Positions 9,411 to 18,043 of a DNA stretch of 64,000 bases are shown one piece after another. The notes under the pieces are model-generated. The model had not been told where the DNA came from, did not search any database, and saw only the letters and a list, made by a program, of their open reading frames with translations. The stretch comes from Flagellimonas oceani (GTDB lineage: Bacteria > Bacteroidota > Bacteroidia > Flavobacteriales > Flavobacteriaceae), in NCBI RefSeq assembly GCF_011068285.1, contig NZ_CP049616.1, positions 910,501 through 974,500 of the forward strand, written 5' to 3'. Made by a program: the position numbers and the translations under genes. Within the stretch, counting starts at the first letter, position 1. Each line of letters starts with the position of its first letter.

Positions 9411-10424
9411 ATGGAAATAGGAATAGACAGTTTTGCGTCTGCCATGTACGATAGTAGTCTTAGCAGTGCGGATGCCATGGAACAGTTGTTGGACAGGATC
9501 GTTGGGGCGGATAGTGCCGGACTTCATTTTTTTGGGATTGGCGAGCATCATAAGAAAGAGTTTTTGGATTCTGCCCCCGATGTGATTCTTGCGGCTGCCG
9601 CTGCGAGGACCGAACAGATCCATTTAGGGAGTGCCGTTAAGGTATTGAGTACTTCTGATCCCGTGCGTGTCTATCAAAGTTTTGCCACCATTGACCTTAT
9701 CTCAAGGGGTCGTGCAGAGATCGTGGTCGGACGTGGTTCGGCTATCGAGTCATACCCTCTTTTTGGTTTTGATCTCAATGATTACGATGCCCTTTTCGCG
9801 GAAAAACTGGAGCTGTTGCTTCAAATTCGGGAATCAGAGTTCATTACATGGTCAGGAAAGTTTCGTCCTGCTATTGCCAACCAACCGGTTTACCCAAGGG
9901 CTTTTCAGGAAAAATTGCCGGTATGGCTGGGCGTGGGGGGTACCCCGGAATCGTTCGTGAGGGCAGGAACTTTGGGACTTCCGTTAATGGTGGCCGTCAT
10001 CGGTGGGCAAACGGAGCGTTTTCGTCCCTTGGTTGACCTTTATCGCGAAGCGGGAAGCAAAGCGGGTTTTTCCCCCGAGACATTGAAGGTGGGTCTGCAT
10101 TCGCCGGGTTTTGTGGCCGAGACCAATGAAAAGGCCCTTGCGGAATATTATCCGGGGTATGCGGAACAATGGACCAAGTTGGGAAAAGAACGGGGTTGGC
10201 CACCGGTGACACGCGCATCCTTCGATGCCATGGTCGGCCCTAGAGGTGCTCTGGTGGTGGGCGGTCCAGAACAGGTAGCAGAGAAATTGATGAAACATAG
10301 CAAAGCCCTCGGTGGTATTGATCGGTTTACCTTTCAAATGGACAATGCCGGTCTCACCCACCAGCAATTGTTGAAATCCATTGAGTTGATCGGCAGCAAG
10401 GTAATTCCACTTATTGAAAAATAG
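9411..10424 (+). CDS. LLM-class flavin-dependent oxidoreductase
   Basis: This 337-residue protein is a bacterial luciferase-like monooxygenase (TIM barrel). Recognisable segments are FGIGEHHKKEF near the N-terminus, IHLGSAVKVLSTSDPVRVY and GRAEIVVGRGS for the flavin site, and LPVWLGVGGTPES. Such enzymes use reduced flavin and oxygen, often supplied by a separate reductase; the nitroreductase gene immediately upstream could supply it. It is the last gene of this run, because a strong hairpin follows. Confidence 0.9.
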   Translation: MEIGIDSFASAMYDSSLSSADAMEQLLDRIVGADSAGLHFFGIGEHHKKEFLDSAPDVILAAAAARTEQIHLGSAVKVLSTSDPVRVYQSFATIDLISRGRAEIVVGRGSAIESYPLFGFDLNDYDALFAEKLELLLQIRESEFITWSGKFRPAIANQPVYPRAFQEKLPVWLGVGGTPESFVRAGTLGLPLMVAVIGGQTERFRPLVDLYREAGSKAGFSPETLKVGLHSPGFVAETNEKALAEYYPGYAEQWTKLGKERGWPPVTRASFDAMVGPRGALVVGGPEQVAEKLMKHSKALGGIDRFTFQMDNAGLTHQQLLKSIELIGSKVIPLIEK

Positions 10425-10436
10425 TAGTGATAAAAA

Positions 10437-10468
10437 GTAAAACCTCTAGTGTAGTTCAGAGGTTTTAC
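10437..10468 (+). terminator. Hairpin terminator after the LLM gene
   Basis: GTAAAACCTCT (10437-10447) and AGAGGTTTTAC (10458-10468) form a perfect 11-bp stem with a 10-nt loop. The lower stem is A/T rich, though no long T-tract follows. It sits 12 bp after the stop at 10424 and ends the first plus-strand run. Confidence 0.75.
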
Positions 10469-10495
10469 ATGCTTCCCTAAGATAAAAATTTAATA

Positions 10496-11851
10496 ATGCG
10501 TGTCTTTCTCCTCTTGGTTTTCTGGAATTGTTTTTCCCTAACGGCCCAGCAATTTCCAAAATTTCAACCCATGCGGTTTAACGAAGATTATTCTGCCCTT
10601 GAAAAAGATTCCTTGGGGAACTGGTACCATCGATTGAAATATAAAAGCATCGGTAAAAAAGCCTATGTCAGTTTTGGTGGTGATTTTAGGGTGCAATATC
10701 TTCTTATGGACAATGAGGGTTGGAATCCGGACCTCAGGGACGATGATGGGTTCATGCTTACCAGATGGCTGCTGCATGCCGATTTGCATCTTTCGGGGAA
10801 TGTTCGGGTTTATGCGGAACTCCAGAGTGCCTTGGCCAACAGCAGGGATATCCTTTTGCCAGTGGAGGAAAACCCGTTAAAATTGCATCAACTTTTTATA
10901 GATTACCAACCTTTTAGTGAGATCGCTATTACATTCCGTTTGGGAAGGCAGGAGGTAAGCTATGGTTCTACAAGGCTAATTTCTCTAAGGGATTCTCCCA
11001 ATACCAGACGTTCCTTTGATGGGATCAAAGCAATATATAATGGGGGTGACATCAAAACCGATATGTTCTATTTGCATGCCGTGGTGGATAAGGTGGGTAT
11101 TTTTGATGATACCTCCTCACCGGATTTGCGGCTTTGGGGTATATTTTCGGACATGGCAACCGCTAAAAAGGAATTGCATTTTAATTTCTATTACTTGGGC
11201 TTCTATAACAATAACGCGCTCTTCTATGACGGTGCGGGTATGGAAAAAAGACATACCCTCGCTGCGCGGATTTTTAAGGACCGCGGTAGCTGGTGGTATG
11301 ATTTGGAAGGCGGTTACCAATTCGGTTCGATAGACAGTAGGAGCATATCGGCCTGGAGCATCGCTTTGGCCACTTCCTATCATTTTAAATCCATAAAATA
11401 CACGCCGGAAATCGGAATAAAGGCAGATCTTATAAGTGGCGATAAGGACAATATGGACAATTCACAACAAACCTTGAATACCATGTTTGGCCCAGGCGCC
11501 TATTTTGGTATGGCTGCAGCCATAGCCCCAAGTAATCTCATGGACATCCACCCGAACGTAAAACTGTTCCTTTCTGAAAAAACAATGTTTGCCTGCGATT
11601 ATGCCTTTCTTTGGAGATACAGTACAGGTGAAGGGATTTACCGGCCCAATATGACACCGTTTTTTGAGCGTAATGATGCTTCTTCACGCTATATCGGGAG
11701 TCAGGTTTCAGGTGTTTTTTCCTACCGGGCCAACAAGCATGTCTCTCTATTAATGGGTATGAGCTGGTTCGACTCCGGAGCCTATCTCAAGGAGGTGTCC
11801 ACTGGTGAAAATATTGTGTTCGGATTTGTGGTCGCACAATTTAAATTCTAA
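10496..11851 (+). CDS. Alginate-export family outer-membrane porin
   Basis: This 451-residue protein has a short signal peptide (MRVFLLLVFWNCFSLTAQQ). It is built of alternating beta strands with features of the alginate_exp family: FGGDFRVQY, LTRWLLHADLHLSG, AITFRLGRQEVSYGSTRL and the near-C-terminal ERNDASSRYIGSQVSG. It ends in an aromatic strand (VVAQFKF), as outer-membrane barrels do. The expected role is passage of anionic or other small solutes through the outer membrane; the family name does not prove alginate transport. A paralogue is at 23623, and both neighbour amidohydrolase/isochorismatase modules. Confidence 0.85.
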   Translation: MRVFLLLVFWNCFSLTAQQFPKFQPMRFNEDYSALEKDSLGNWYHRLKYKSIGKKAYVSFGGDFRVQYLLMDNEGWNPDLRDDDGFMLTRWLLHADLHLSGNVRVYAELQSALANSRDILLPVEENPLKLHQLFIDYQPFSEIAITFRLGRQEVSYGSTRLISLRDSPNTRRSFDGIKAIYNGGDIKTDMFYLHAVVDKVGIFDDTSSPDLRLWGIFSDMATAKKELHFNFYYLGFYNNNALFYDGAGMEKRHTLAARIFKDRGSWWYDLEGGYQFGSIDSRSISAWSIALATSYHFKSIKYTPEIGIKADLISGDKDNMDNSQQTLNTMFGPGAYFGMAAAIAPSNLMDIHPNVKLFLSEKTMFACDYAFLWRYSTGEGIYRPNMTPFFERNDASSRYIGSQVSGVFSYRANKHVSLLMGMSWFDSGAYLKEVSTGENIVFGFVVAQFKF

Positions 11852-12412
11852 CCAGAAGGATAGCTGTAAAAGAGGTGACTTAGTTAAAATATTTGATTGA
11901 GGTCGCTATGGTCCAGTGGTTGATTATGGATTACGCTCGAGCAGCATCTTTTCAAACTTTCAGGATCTTGTCTTTAGGCTCTTGGCCTTGGTTTGGGGCA
12001 TCATTTTGACATGGGCTCCCTTAAAGACATCTCACATCATGGGAAAAATCTAAGAGGATTTTTTATTCAAATTCCTGAATTTCTATCATCCATACCCTAA
12101 GGGTGAAGCCCATAACGGACCTGTTTTTCAAAAATAATGGAAAAGTAAAAAATAAGAGAAGTATTTCTTAATAAAAATTAAAGTTAAAACGCTAAAAATC
12201 AAAAACTTAAATTGTTGGCATGTTGTTTGGCATTTGGATTAAGGATTGCGGAGTACGGTGCAGCATCAATAATAATCAATCCGTCCAATTCGCTTTCTTA
12301 AACAGTCGTCAATTTCGATGGATTGGATTTTGAAACCATTGAACGGATATGTACTAAATATCCGGAGCTGGTACTAGCATATGGATAGGTATTTAACAAC
12401 AAAAAATAAAAA
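11852..12412. other. 561-bp region without a supported gene
   Basis: No ORF with convincing coding character is seen. A 27-codon open segment at 12305-12388 reads plausibly as protein (FETIERICTKYPELVLAYG) but is preceded by an in-frame stop and has no start, so it may be a decayed gene end. The segment 12120-12200 is strongly A-rich and may carry the promoter of the NTF2-like pair, but no clear TAnnTTTG box was found. Confidence 0.4.
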
Positions 12413-12874
12413 ATGAAAACACCATTGGAAACTATCGAATTTTTTTTGGCCAACACTACAAATCCAGATGTGATAACATCGATTGTAGATTCCGAGGCCA
12501 CTTATATCTCATTGAACTTCAATAACCCCGAGTTGCAGAAAATTCTACCTTGGACAGGAACCCATCATGAAGGGGCAAAAGGTTTCATCGATACGTTTGC
12601 TGGTGTCAATGCATTTTGGTCAATTCAGGATTTTGAGGTGCGGGACATCTTTTCAGAAGGTGAAAAGGTAGCCGTCTTTGGTAGCTTCACCTACACTTCG
12701 AGAACCCTTGACAAAGAGGTCACCTCACCTTTTTCCATACTTGCCAAAGTCAAGAATGGAAAGATCTATCACTTTATGTTTATGGAGGATACGTTTGCAA
12801 CAGCTGGTACTTTTAGGGTTACACCGGCCGGAACGTTCCACAGTGACCCTAAGGGAAGTGAATTTGAGGTGTGA
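12413..12874 (+). CDS. NTF2-like protein, tandem copy A
   Basis: This 153-residue protein is of the SnoaL/NTF2-like type. It has an N-terminal helix (PLETIEFFLANTTNPDVI), a central loop with PWTGTHHEGAKGFIDTFAGVN, and C-terminal strands ending at FMFMEDTFATAGTF. It is a close duplicate of the next gene, with most residues identical over the full length and similar upstream AAAATAAAAAATGAAAACA sequences. Family members are ligand-binding or ketosteroid-isomerase-like; the exact role is unknown. It lies 45 bp before copy B. Confidence 0.85.
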   Translation: MKTPLETIEFFLANTTNPDVITSIVDSEATYISLNFNNPELQKILPWTGTHHEGAKGFIDTFAGVNAFWSIQDFEVRDIFSEGEKVAVFGSFTYTSRTLDKEVTSPFSILAKVKNGKIYHFMFMEDTFATAGTFRVTPAGTFHSDPKGSEFEV

Positions 12875-12919
12875 TCTCCATGATTGGGGCAGCCAATAAT
12901 CAACAAAATCAAATAAAAA

Positions 12920-13381
12920 ATGAAAACATCATTGGAAACTATCGAACTCTTTTTGGCCCATACCACAAATCCCGATGTGATAGCATCGATTGTAGATCCC
13001 AAGGCCACCTATATCTCGTTGAACTTCAATAATCCTGAGTTAAAGAAAATTCTGCCTTGGACAGGGACCCATCATCAAGGGGCAAAAGGCTTCATTGATA
13101 CTTTTGCCGGTGTCAATGAATTGTGGTCGATTCTAGGTTTTGAGGTACAGGACCTATTTTCAGAAGATGAAAAGGTAGCCGTTTTTGGAAGCTTTACCTA
13201 CGTCTTGAAAACACTTGATAAACAGGTCACTTCCCCGTTTTCGCTACTTGCCAAAGTGAAAGATGAAAAGGTGTATCACTTTATGTTCATGGAAGATACG
13301 TTTGCAACGTCTGGAACTTATATATTGACACCGGCCGGTACGTTTCACAATGACCCAAATGAAACTGAATTTAGCTTATAA
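12920..13381 (+). CDS. NTF2-like protein, tandem copy B
   Basis: This 153-residue paralogue of the preceding gene has the same length and an ungapped match by eye. Differences cluster in the middle (ELWSILGFEVQDLFSEDEK against AFWSIQDFEVRDIFSEGEK). The His-His pair in GTHHQGAKGF is kept. The pair could form a hetero-oligomer or be a recent tandem duplication without separate roles. It is followed by GAPDH 27 bp later, so the three genes may share a transcript. Confidence 0.85.
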   Translation: MKTSLETIELFLAHTTNPDVIASIVDPKATYISLNFNNPELKKILPWTGTHHQGAKGFIDTFAGVNELWSILGFEVQDLFSEDEKVAVFGSFTYVLKTLDKQVTSPFSLLAKVKDEKVYHFMFMEDTFATSGTYILTPAGTFHNDPNETEFSL

Positions 13382-13408
13382 TTTAAACGAGAATCAAAAA
13401 TAGTTAGG

Positions 13409-14395
13409 ATGAAAAAAATAGGAATCAATGGCTTTGGCCGTATCGGTAGGGCTTCCCTTAAAATACTATTGGACACCCCGGATTTGCAGGTCGTAGGTAT
13501 AAATGACCTTATGACCCTGGAAAATGCAGTCCATCTTTTAAAATATGACAGTGTTTATGGGAGATTTGACAAGGAAGTAAGCGTTGAGAACGATCATATC
13601 GTGATCAATGGCAGTGCCATCAGATACACCATGGTAAAGGACCCTGCCGCGTTGCAATGGGATGAGCTGGATGTCGATATTGTTATAGAGAGCACGGGAT
13701 TTTTCACCAATAAAAAGGATGCTGAAAAGCACATTGCAGCGGGAGCCAAATTTGTGGTGATTTCGGGACCGACCAAGGATACCCCTACCGTAATTCATGG
13801 TGTGAATACCGAAGAGGGAAAAACATCGGTCTTTTCCTGTGCCAGTTGTACGACCAATAACACGGGGCCCATAATTGAAATCATTGGCCGTAGGATAGGA
13901 ATCAAAAAGGCGATCCTGAACACCACCCATGCCTATACGTCATCACAGGCATTGGTTGATGCACCATCAAAAAAAGACCCACGAATGGGACGTGGTGCCG
14001 CCATTAACACCATACCGGCATCAACTGGGGCTGCAATTGCTGTAACAAAGGCACTTCCCCAGTATGAAGGCAGGTTTGATGGAATAGCCGTTCGTGTACC
14101 GGTACCCATAGGCTCTATTTCTGATATAACATTCATCACGGAACGCCCAACCTCTGCCGAGGAAATAAACGCGATTTTAACAAGCGAAGCTGAAACGCCT
14201 CGATATCAGAAAGTCATCGATGTCAGCAAAGAGCCCCTGGTTTCCTCGGACATGATCAAAAATACATTTGCAGCGACCGTGGATCTTGAAATGACCAGGG
14301 TCGTAGATGGAAATCTCGCAAAGGTAATGGCCTGGTACGACAACGAATGGGGGTTTACCAGTCAAATGATCAGGCAGATCCAAGAACTACAATAG
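13409..14395 (+). CDS. gap: Glyceraldehyde-3-phosphate dehydrogenase, type I
   Basis: This 328-residue GAPDH catalyses the NAD-linked oxidation and phosphorylation of glyceraldehyde 3-phosphate in glycolysis and gluconeogenesis. It shows the Rossmann motif INGFGRIGR (5-13), D33 after the second strand (favouring NAD), the catalytic C147 in SCASCTTN, and the base H174 in TTHAYTSSQ. The C147 motif has Cys in place of the common Asn (SNASC). It is unusual to find it among detoxification genes; it may be an accessory copy used under oxidative stress, which is inference. Cytoplasmic. Confidence 0.95.
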   Translation: MKKIGINGFGRIGRASLKILLDTPDLQVVGINDLMTLENAVHLLKYDSVYGRFDKEVSVENDHIVINGSAIRYTMVKDPAALQWDELDVDIVIESTGFFTNKKDAEKHIAAGAKFVVISGPTKDTPTVIHGVNTEEGKTSVFSCASCTTNNTGPIIEIIGRRIGIKKAILNTTHAYTSSQALVDAPSKKDPRMGRGAAINTIPASTGAAIAVTKALPQYEGRFDGIAVRVPVPIGSISDITFITERPTSAEEINAILTSEAETPRYQKVIDVSKEPLVSSDMIKNTFAATVDLEMTRVVDGNLAKVMAWYDNEWGFTSQMIRQIQELQ

Positions 14396-14427
14396 GGAGG
14401 GGCATGAAGCCAATTAGCGTTGGAAAT

Positions 14428-14450
14428 TCCTTTGCCAAATAGCAAAAGGA
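14428..14450 (+). terminator. Weak hairpin after GAPDH
   Basis: TCCTTTGC (14428-14435) can pair with GCAAAAGGA (14442-14450) with one bulged A and a 6-nt loop, followed by an AT-rich stretch. It is a possible but weak terminator 33 bp after the GAPDH stop. Confidence 0.35.
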
Positions 14451-14480
14451 GTCATTTTAAATTAGCCATGCATGGAAATA

Positions 14481-14488
14481 TACTTTTG
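14481..14488 (+). promoter_or_regulatory. Candidate -7 box for the amino-acid permease
   Basis: TACTTTTG matches the Bacteroidota TAnnTTTG element. It lies 47 bp before the permease ATG, after the weak hairpin that follows GAPDH. No clear TTG -33 box is seen at the usual distance, so this is a candidate only. Confidence 0.4.
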
Positions 14489-14535
14489 CCCATTTTTGGG
14501 GATTTGGCAATCAAACCAGGTTAATCTGCCATAAA

Positions 14536-15828
14536 ATGGAAAAAGTCAAATTAAAACGGGAGATAGGTGTTATTGGTTTCACGGCACATATGGTCAACAT
14601 GGTCGTGGGCTCTGGGATTTTTGTGTTGCCCGCAATCGTGGCTTCCGGCCTCGGGCCATCCAGTGTCTTTGCTTACCTATTTTGTATCGTTATAGTGGCT
14701 CTGGTGATGCTTTGCTTTGCGGAAGTGGGGAGTAGGGTTGCCGCATCTGGGGGTGCCTATGTATACATTAGGACTGCTTTTGGCCCATATATCGGCTTTT
14801 TGACATCGATACTTTTTGTATGGTCCACCCTTGCGGCTGATGCCGCCGTGGCCAACGCCATTGTTGATATTTTGGGCACCCAACTTCCCATGTTCAAATG
14901 GCCACCGGCACGAATGCTTGTCTTCTTTTTCCTTTTTTTGATTTTTGGCTTTGTCAACTTCAGGGGTGCCAAACACGGGGTCGCCGTGGTCAAATTGGCG
15001 ACAATTGCCAAACTTATCCCGCTCCTTATCCTGATTATGGCATCTTGGGGAGATGTGGCCATCGAAAACCTTGAGATTCAAGCCTTGCCCTCCTTCAGAA
15101 AAGTGGCCGAAATGACATTGATCTTATTTTTTGCGTTTCAGGGAGCAGAATCCGCACTGTCCATAAGTGGGGAGGTGAAAAACCCACAAAGGACGATTCC
15201 CAAAGGGATTTTGGTAAGCATCCTAATCATTTTTATGCTTTATGTGCTTGTACAGACCGTGGCCCAGGGCGTTCTCGGTCCAACTTTGCCCACATACAGG
15301 GAGAATCCCTTGGGAGCTGTAGCCGAACGGGTGTTCGGAGGATTTGGTTTTGCCGCAATGACACTGGCGGCCCTTATTTCCATGTTGGGTTATTTGGGCA
15401 GTTCCATTTTGAGCATGCCCAGAGTGCTGTTTCAAGCGGCAGTGGACGGGGTGCTCCCCATGGAAAAACTTGCCAAGATCCATCCGAGGTTCAGTACTCC
15501 CTTTATGGCCATTGGCTCCTATGCAGCCATTGGATTTCTCTGTGCATCTTTCGGAGGTTTTGAGCAGTTGGCCATTATTTCCAGCGCTACCATTCTATTG
15601 ATTTATCTAGGGGTTTCCTTGGCTGTGATCAAACTCAGAATGCACGATGAGGAACCACGGGGTGGTTTCAAAATTCCATATGGGTATGGTATTCCGGTCC
15701 TGTCAAGCTTTGTCATTTTATGTCTATTGTCCCATGTGGCCATTGACGAGCTTATCGTTATCGTGGTTGTAGTGACCCTATTGACGGTCTTTTATTTTGT
15801 AAGACCTTATTTCCGGAAAAATAATTGA
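14536..15828 (+). CDS. APC-family amino-acid permease
   Basis: This 430-residue integral membrane protein has about 12 hydrophobic segments. It has the APC-superfamily helix 1 motif GSGIFVLPAIV (residues 26-36), the conserved FAEVGSRVAASGGAYVYIR segment in helices 2-3, and FFAFQGAESALSISGEVKNPQRTIPKG in helix 6 and the loop after it. It should import amino acids or amines by proton symport or exchange; the substrate cannot be read. It has its own candidate promoter at 14481. It converges on the HxlR gene. Confidence 0.9.
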   Translation: MEKVKLKREIGVIGFTAHMVNMVVGSGIFVLPAIVASGLGPSSVFAYLFCIVIVALVMLCFAEVGSRVAASGGAYVYIRTAFGPYIGFLTSILFVWSTLAADAAVANAIVDILGTQLPMFKWPPARMLVFFFLFLIFGFVNFRGAKHGVAVVKLATIAKLIPLLILIMASWGDVAIENLEIQALPSFRKVAEMTLILFFAFQGAESALSISGEVKNPQRTIPKGILVSILIIFMLYVLVQTVAQGVLGPTLPTYRENPLGAVAERVFGGFGFAAMTLAALISMLGYLGSSILSMPRVLFQAAVDGVLPMEKLAKIHPRFSTPFMAIGSYAAIGFLCASFGGFEQLAIISSATILLIYLGVSLAVIKLRMHDEEPRGGFKIPYGYGIPVLSSFVILCLLSHVAIDELIVIVVVVTLLTVFYFVRPYFRKNN

Positions 15829-16047
15829 TCGGCATGTCTCATTTCTTACTTCACCATTTATTTTTTTTGATTCTTGGCCCAGCTATCCAGCTATCCCTAC
15901 TTTATAGATTTAATTATATCGGGGCAAGAAAAATGGAGCACAGCATATCATATTAAAAGACCAACGAAAGCGCTTTCAATCTTCTTCGACAAAAAGTTCA
16001 TTGAATTAAGGGACATGCATCTTGACGGCCATTCAATCAAATGACAC

Positions 16048-16404
16048 CTATTTTGCTATGATTACCTTACGGTGTTCAATTCCCCATTCTGTAAGCTGGT
16101 TGATAATGGTCCTTAGCGTTAAACCATGGTCGGTAAGCTTGTATTCAACCGTTACGGGTTGGGTATCCAATACCGTTCTTGAAACCAATTGATTGATTTC
16201 CAATTCCTTCAATTCCTTGCTCAACATACGATTGGAAATCCCATCGATATCGTTCAAAATATCGGAAAAACGCCTTTTGTTGTAATAGCAGATGGAAGAT
16301 ATGATCGGAATCTTCCATTTGCCGCTCAACACGTCCATGGAATCTTGAACCGCTCTCATTTCGCTATCGTATGCTTTGATAAAATCTTTGGACTGACACT
16401 TCAT
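16048..16404 (-). CDS. HxlR-family transcriptional regulator
   Basis: This 118-residue winged-helix protein shows the HxlR core: VLSGKWKIPIISSI, RRFSDILNDIDGISNRMLSKELKELE and VEYKLTDHG. It has an N-terminal C3 (MKCQ), where redox- or quinone-sensing HxlR proteins such as YodB carry their reactive cysteine, plus C39. It is divergent from an SDR gene over 104 bp that hold a palindrome and repeats, so it probably represses itself and the SDR in response to electrophiles; that is inference. Confidence 0.9.
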   Translation of the reverse strand: MKCQSKDFIKAYDSEMRAVQDSMDVLSGKWKIPIISSICYYNKRRFSDILNDIDGISNRMLSKELKELEINQLVSRTVLDTQPVTVEYKLTDHGLTLRTIINQLTEWGIEHRKVIIAK

Positions 16405-16407
16405 AAT

Positions 16408-16456
16408 GTTACTTTGTTACACCTATGTTACTGTTATTTGTAATTACAAAGTTACT
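16408..16456. promoter_or_regulatory. Operator-like repeats between hxlR-type gene and SDR
   Basis: The palindrome TTTGTAATTACAAA (16437-16450) is perfect over 14 bp. GTTAC occurs four times (16408, 16416, 16427, 16451). The minus strand reads TAACTTTG at 16454-16447, a TAnnTTTG -7 box for the regulator that overlaps the palindrome. On the plus strand TATCTTTA (16476-16483) is a near match for the SDR promoter. This is a plausible shared operator for the HxlR protein. Confidence 0.55.
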
Positions 16457-16508
16457 AAAAATAACCAATTGAGATTATCTTTACTGCGTTAAACAAAAAG
16501 AATTAAAA

Positions 16509-17252
16509 ATGAATTTTAAAAACAAGAATGTAATCATCACCGGCGGTAGCTCAGGTATAGGATTTGCAACTGCGAGGGCGTTTATCAACGCAGGGGCCGA
16601 GGTTTGGATAACGGGTAGAAATGCGGACAGGCTACAAAAGGCGGCAGAAGCCATAGGCAGTCCAAAATTGAACACGGTAGTATCGGACACATCCCATTTG
16701 GAAGGAATAACCATATTGGAAGAAATGATCGCAGAAAGTGGAACCAAAGTGGACGTACTTTTTCTCAATGCAGGAATCGCTACCTATGCGCCGATAGCAC
16801 ATATCACTGAGGCAGACTTTGATGCACAGTTCAATACCAATGTCAAAGGTCCGTTGTTTACTCTACAAAAATTGTTGCCCCACTTGGTCGACGGAGCCGC
16901 TGTGGTATTCACATCATCGACAGTAGCCTCGGCCTCGGGAATGAATTCAAGTGTGTACTCGGCAACAAAGGGAGCTTTGAACAAGATTGCACAGGTAGCC
17001 GCAAATGAACTGGCCGAAAGAAAAATCAGGGTAAATTTGGTAAGCCCTGGACCTACGGAGACCGAAGGGCTTGACGGTGTTGTGACACCGGAGGTAAAGG
17101 ATTATTTGGCTACGGTCACCGCCTTACAACGACTGGGAAGCCCAGATGAGATCGCTGATACGGTCTTGTTCTTGGCTTCGGACAATGCAAGTTTTATTAC
17201 TGGGAACGAATTTTTGGTAGATGGGGGAGCCATAAACCATATGCTAAAATAG
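16509..17252 (+). CDS. SDR-family oxidoreductase (HxlR-linked)
   Basis: This 247-residue classical short-chain dehydrogenase has the cofactor loop TGGSSGIG (11-18), the FLNAGIA motif in place of NAG, and the catalytic Ser...YSATK segment (VYSATKGALNK). It ends in the usual FLVDGGAINHML. It should reduce or oxidise a carbonyl/alcohol with NAD(P)H. It is divergently paired with the HxlR regulator and closed by the terminator at 17278. A similar SDR at 38955 is paired with a TetR regulator. Confidence 0.9.
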   Translation: MNFKNKNVIITGGSSGIGFATARAFINAGAEVWITGRNADRLQKAAEAIGSPKLNTVVSDTSHLEGITILEEMIAESGTKVDVLFLNAGIATYAPIAHITEADFDAQFNTNVKGPLFTLQKLLPHLVDGAAVVFTSSTVASASGMNSSVYSATKGALNKIAQVAANELAERKIRVNLVSPGPTETEGLDGVVTPEVKDYLATVTALQRLGSPDEIADTVLFLASDNASFITGNEFLVDGGAINHMLK

Positions 17253-17277
17253 TCATGGGATAAACATTGTATTGGAC

Positions 17278-17310
17278 AAAGGCCACGGATATTCGTATTT
17301 GTGGCTTTTT
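17278..17310 (+). terminator. Rho-independent terminator after the SDR
   Basis: AAAG-GCCAC (17278-17286, one bulged G) pairs with GTGGCTTT (17301-17308), and T residues continue to 17311. It lies 26 bp after the SDR stop. Confidence 0.7.
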
Positions 17311-17429
17311 TGCTTCCTAACGTAGCTTTCTTGTGTCGCCCTGGGGTAAGTTAGAAAGTTTGAAAGCATTGAGAAAAGGGTATTGATCTTATCGATTGAC
17401 CCCAAGGCTACTTGGTCCGAAAAGCACTT

Positions 17430-17473
17430 TTTACCATTTGGTAAACCCTTTCATCCCACAATGGATACCTTTG
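17430..17473 (+). promoter_or_regulatory. Palindromic operator and -7 box of the Crp/Fnr gene
   Basis: TTTACCA-TT-TGGTAAA (17430-17445) is a perfect 7+7 palindrome. It is followed directly by CCCTTTCAT (17446-17454) and, after 11 bp, by the -7 element TACCTTTG (17466-17473). The same block recurs before the SDR at 18114. It is likely the binding site through which the Crp/Fnr protein controls its own gene. The -7 box ends only 4 bp before the ATG at 17478, so the transcript would be leaderless or nearly so. Confidence 0.6.
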
Positions 17474-17477
17474 TATT

Positions 17478-18035
17478 ATGAATGAATTTATCGAATATAT
17501 TCTTCAGTTCGGCCATCTGAATGAGCAGCAAATCAAGTTGATCGAAGACAAGGCCAAGGAAATTGAAATTAAGAAGGACGATTATTTTGTAGAGGCAGGT
17601 AAGGTTTTGGAACAAGTCGGATTTATTTTTGACGGTATTCTTCGAATTTGCTATTATAACAACAAAGGCGAAGAAATCACAAAGATCTTTATTGAAGAAA
17701 ATCATTTGCTCTATAATTTGAAGAATGTGCCCTCAACGGAATACATTCAGGCGGCCACAGATGCAAAGCTGCTTGTGATTTCCAATGCGGATTGGAAGGA
17801 AATTTCAGATACGATCATCGGTTGGGAGCATATTATCCAGAAGATTACAAACAAATCACTGGCCAAAAAATTGGAACGGGTAAGCCCATTGATATCCCAG
17901 GATGCCACAACACGTTATTTGGAATTTATGGAGAAGTATCCCTTCTTGGTCAATCGCATCCCCCTGAAATATATCGCCTCTTATCTGGGAATCACCCAAC
18001 AATCCCTGAGCAGGATACGAAAGAATATTCGTTGA
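17478..18035 (+). CDS. Crp/Fnr-family transcriptional regulator
   Basis: This 185-residue protein has an N-terminal cyclic-nucleotide-binding-like barrel (about 20-115). Its C-terminal helix-turn-helix is YIASYLGITQQSLSRIRKNI (165-184). The barrel lacks the Arg-Ser pair of true cAMP binders, as in many Bacteroidota Crp/Fnr proteins whose ligand is unknown. It is followed by an SDR gene with the same operator-promoter block, so it most likely controls itself and that SDR. The protein is a little short for the family because the HTH domain has no extension. Confidence 0.88.
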   Translation: MNEFIEYILQFGHLNEQQIKLIEDKAKEIEIKKDDYFVEAGKVLEQVGFIFDGILRICYYNNKGEEITKIFIEENHLLYNLKNVPSTEYIQAATDAKLLVISNADWKEISDTIIGWEHIIQKITNKSLAKKLERVSPLISQDATTRYLEFMEKYPFLVNRIPLKYIASYLGITQQSLSRIRKNIR

Positions 18036-18043
18036 GGCGTTTT

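Noticed and set aside
12305..12388. Short open segment reading FETIERICTKYPELVLAYG before the NTF2-like pair
   Set aside because: Only 27 codons, in-frame stop directly upstream and no start or RBS; kept as a note on the gap, not as a gene.
14677..15081. 134-codon minus-strand frame inside the permease gene
   Set aside because: It is an antisense shadow of a clear APC permease with good motifs on the plus strand.
15884..15900. Repeat AGCTATCC-AGCTATCC after the permease gene
   Set aside because: Only two 8-9 bp units with no wider pattern; probably chance or a small slippage product.
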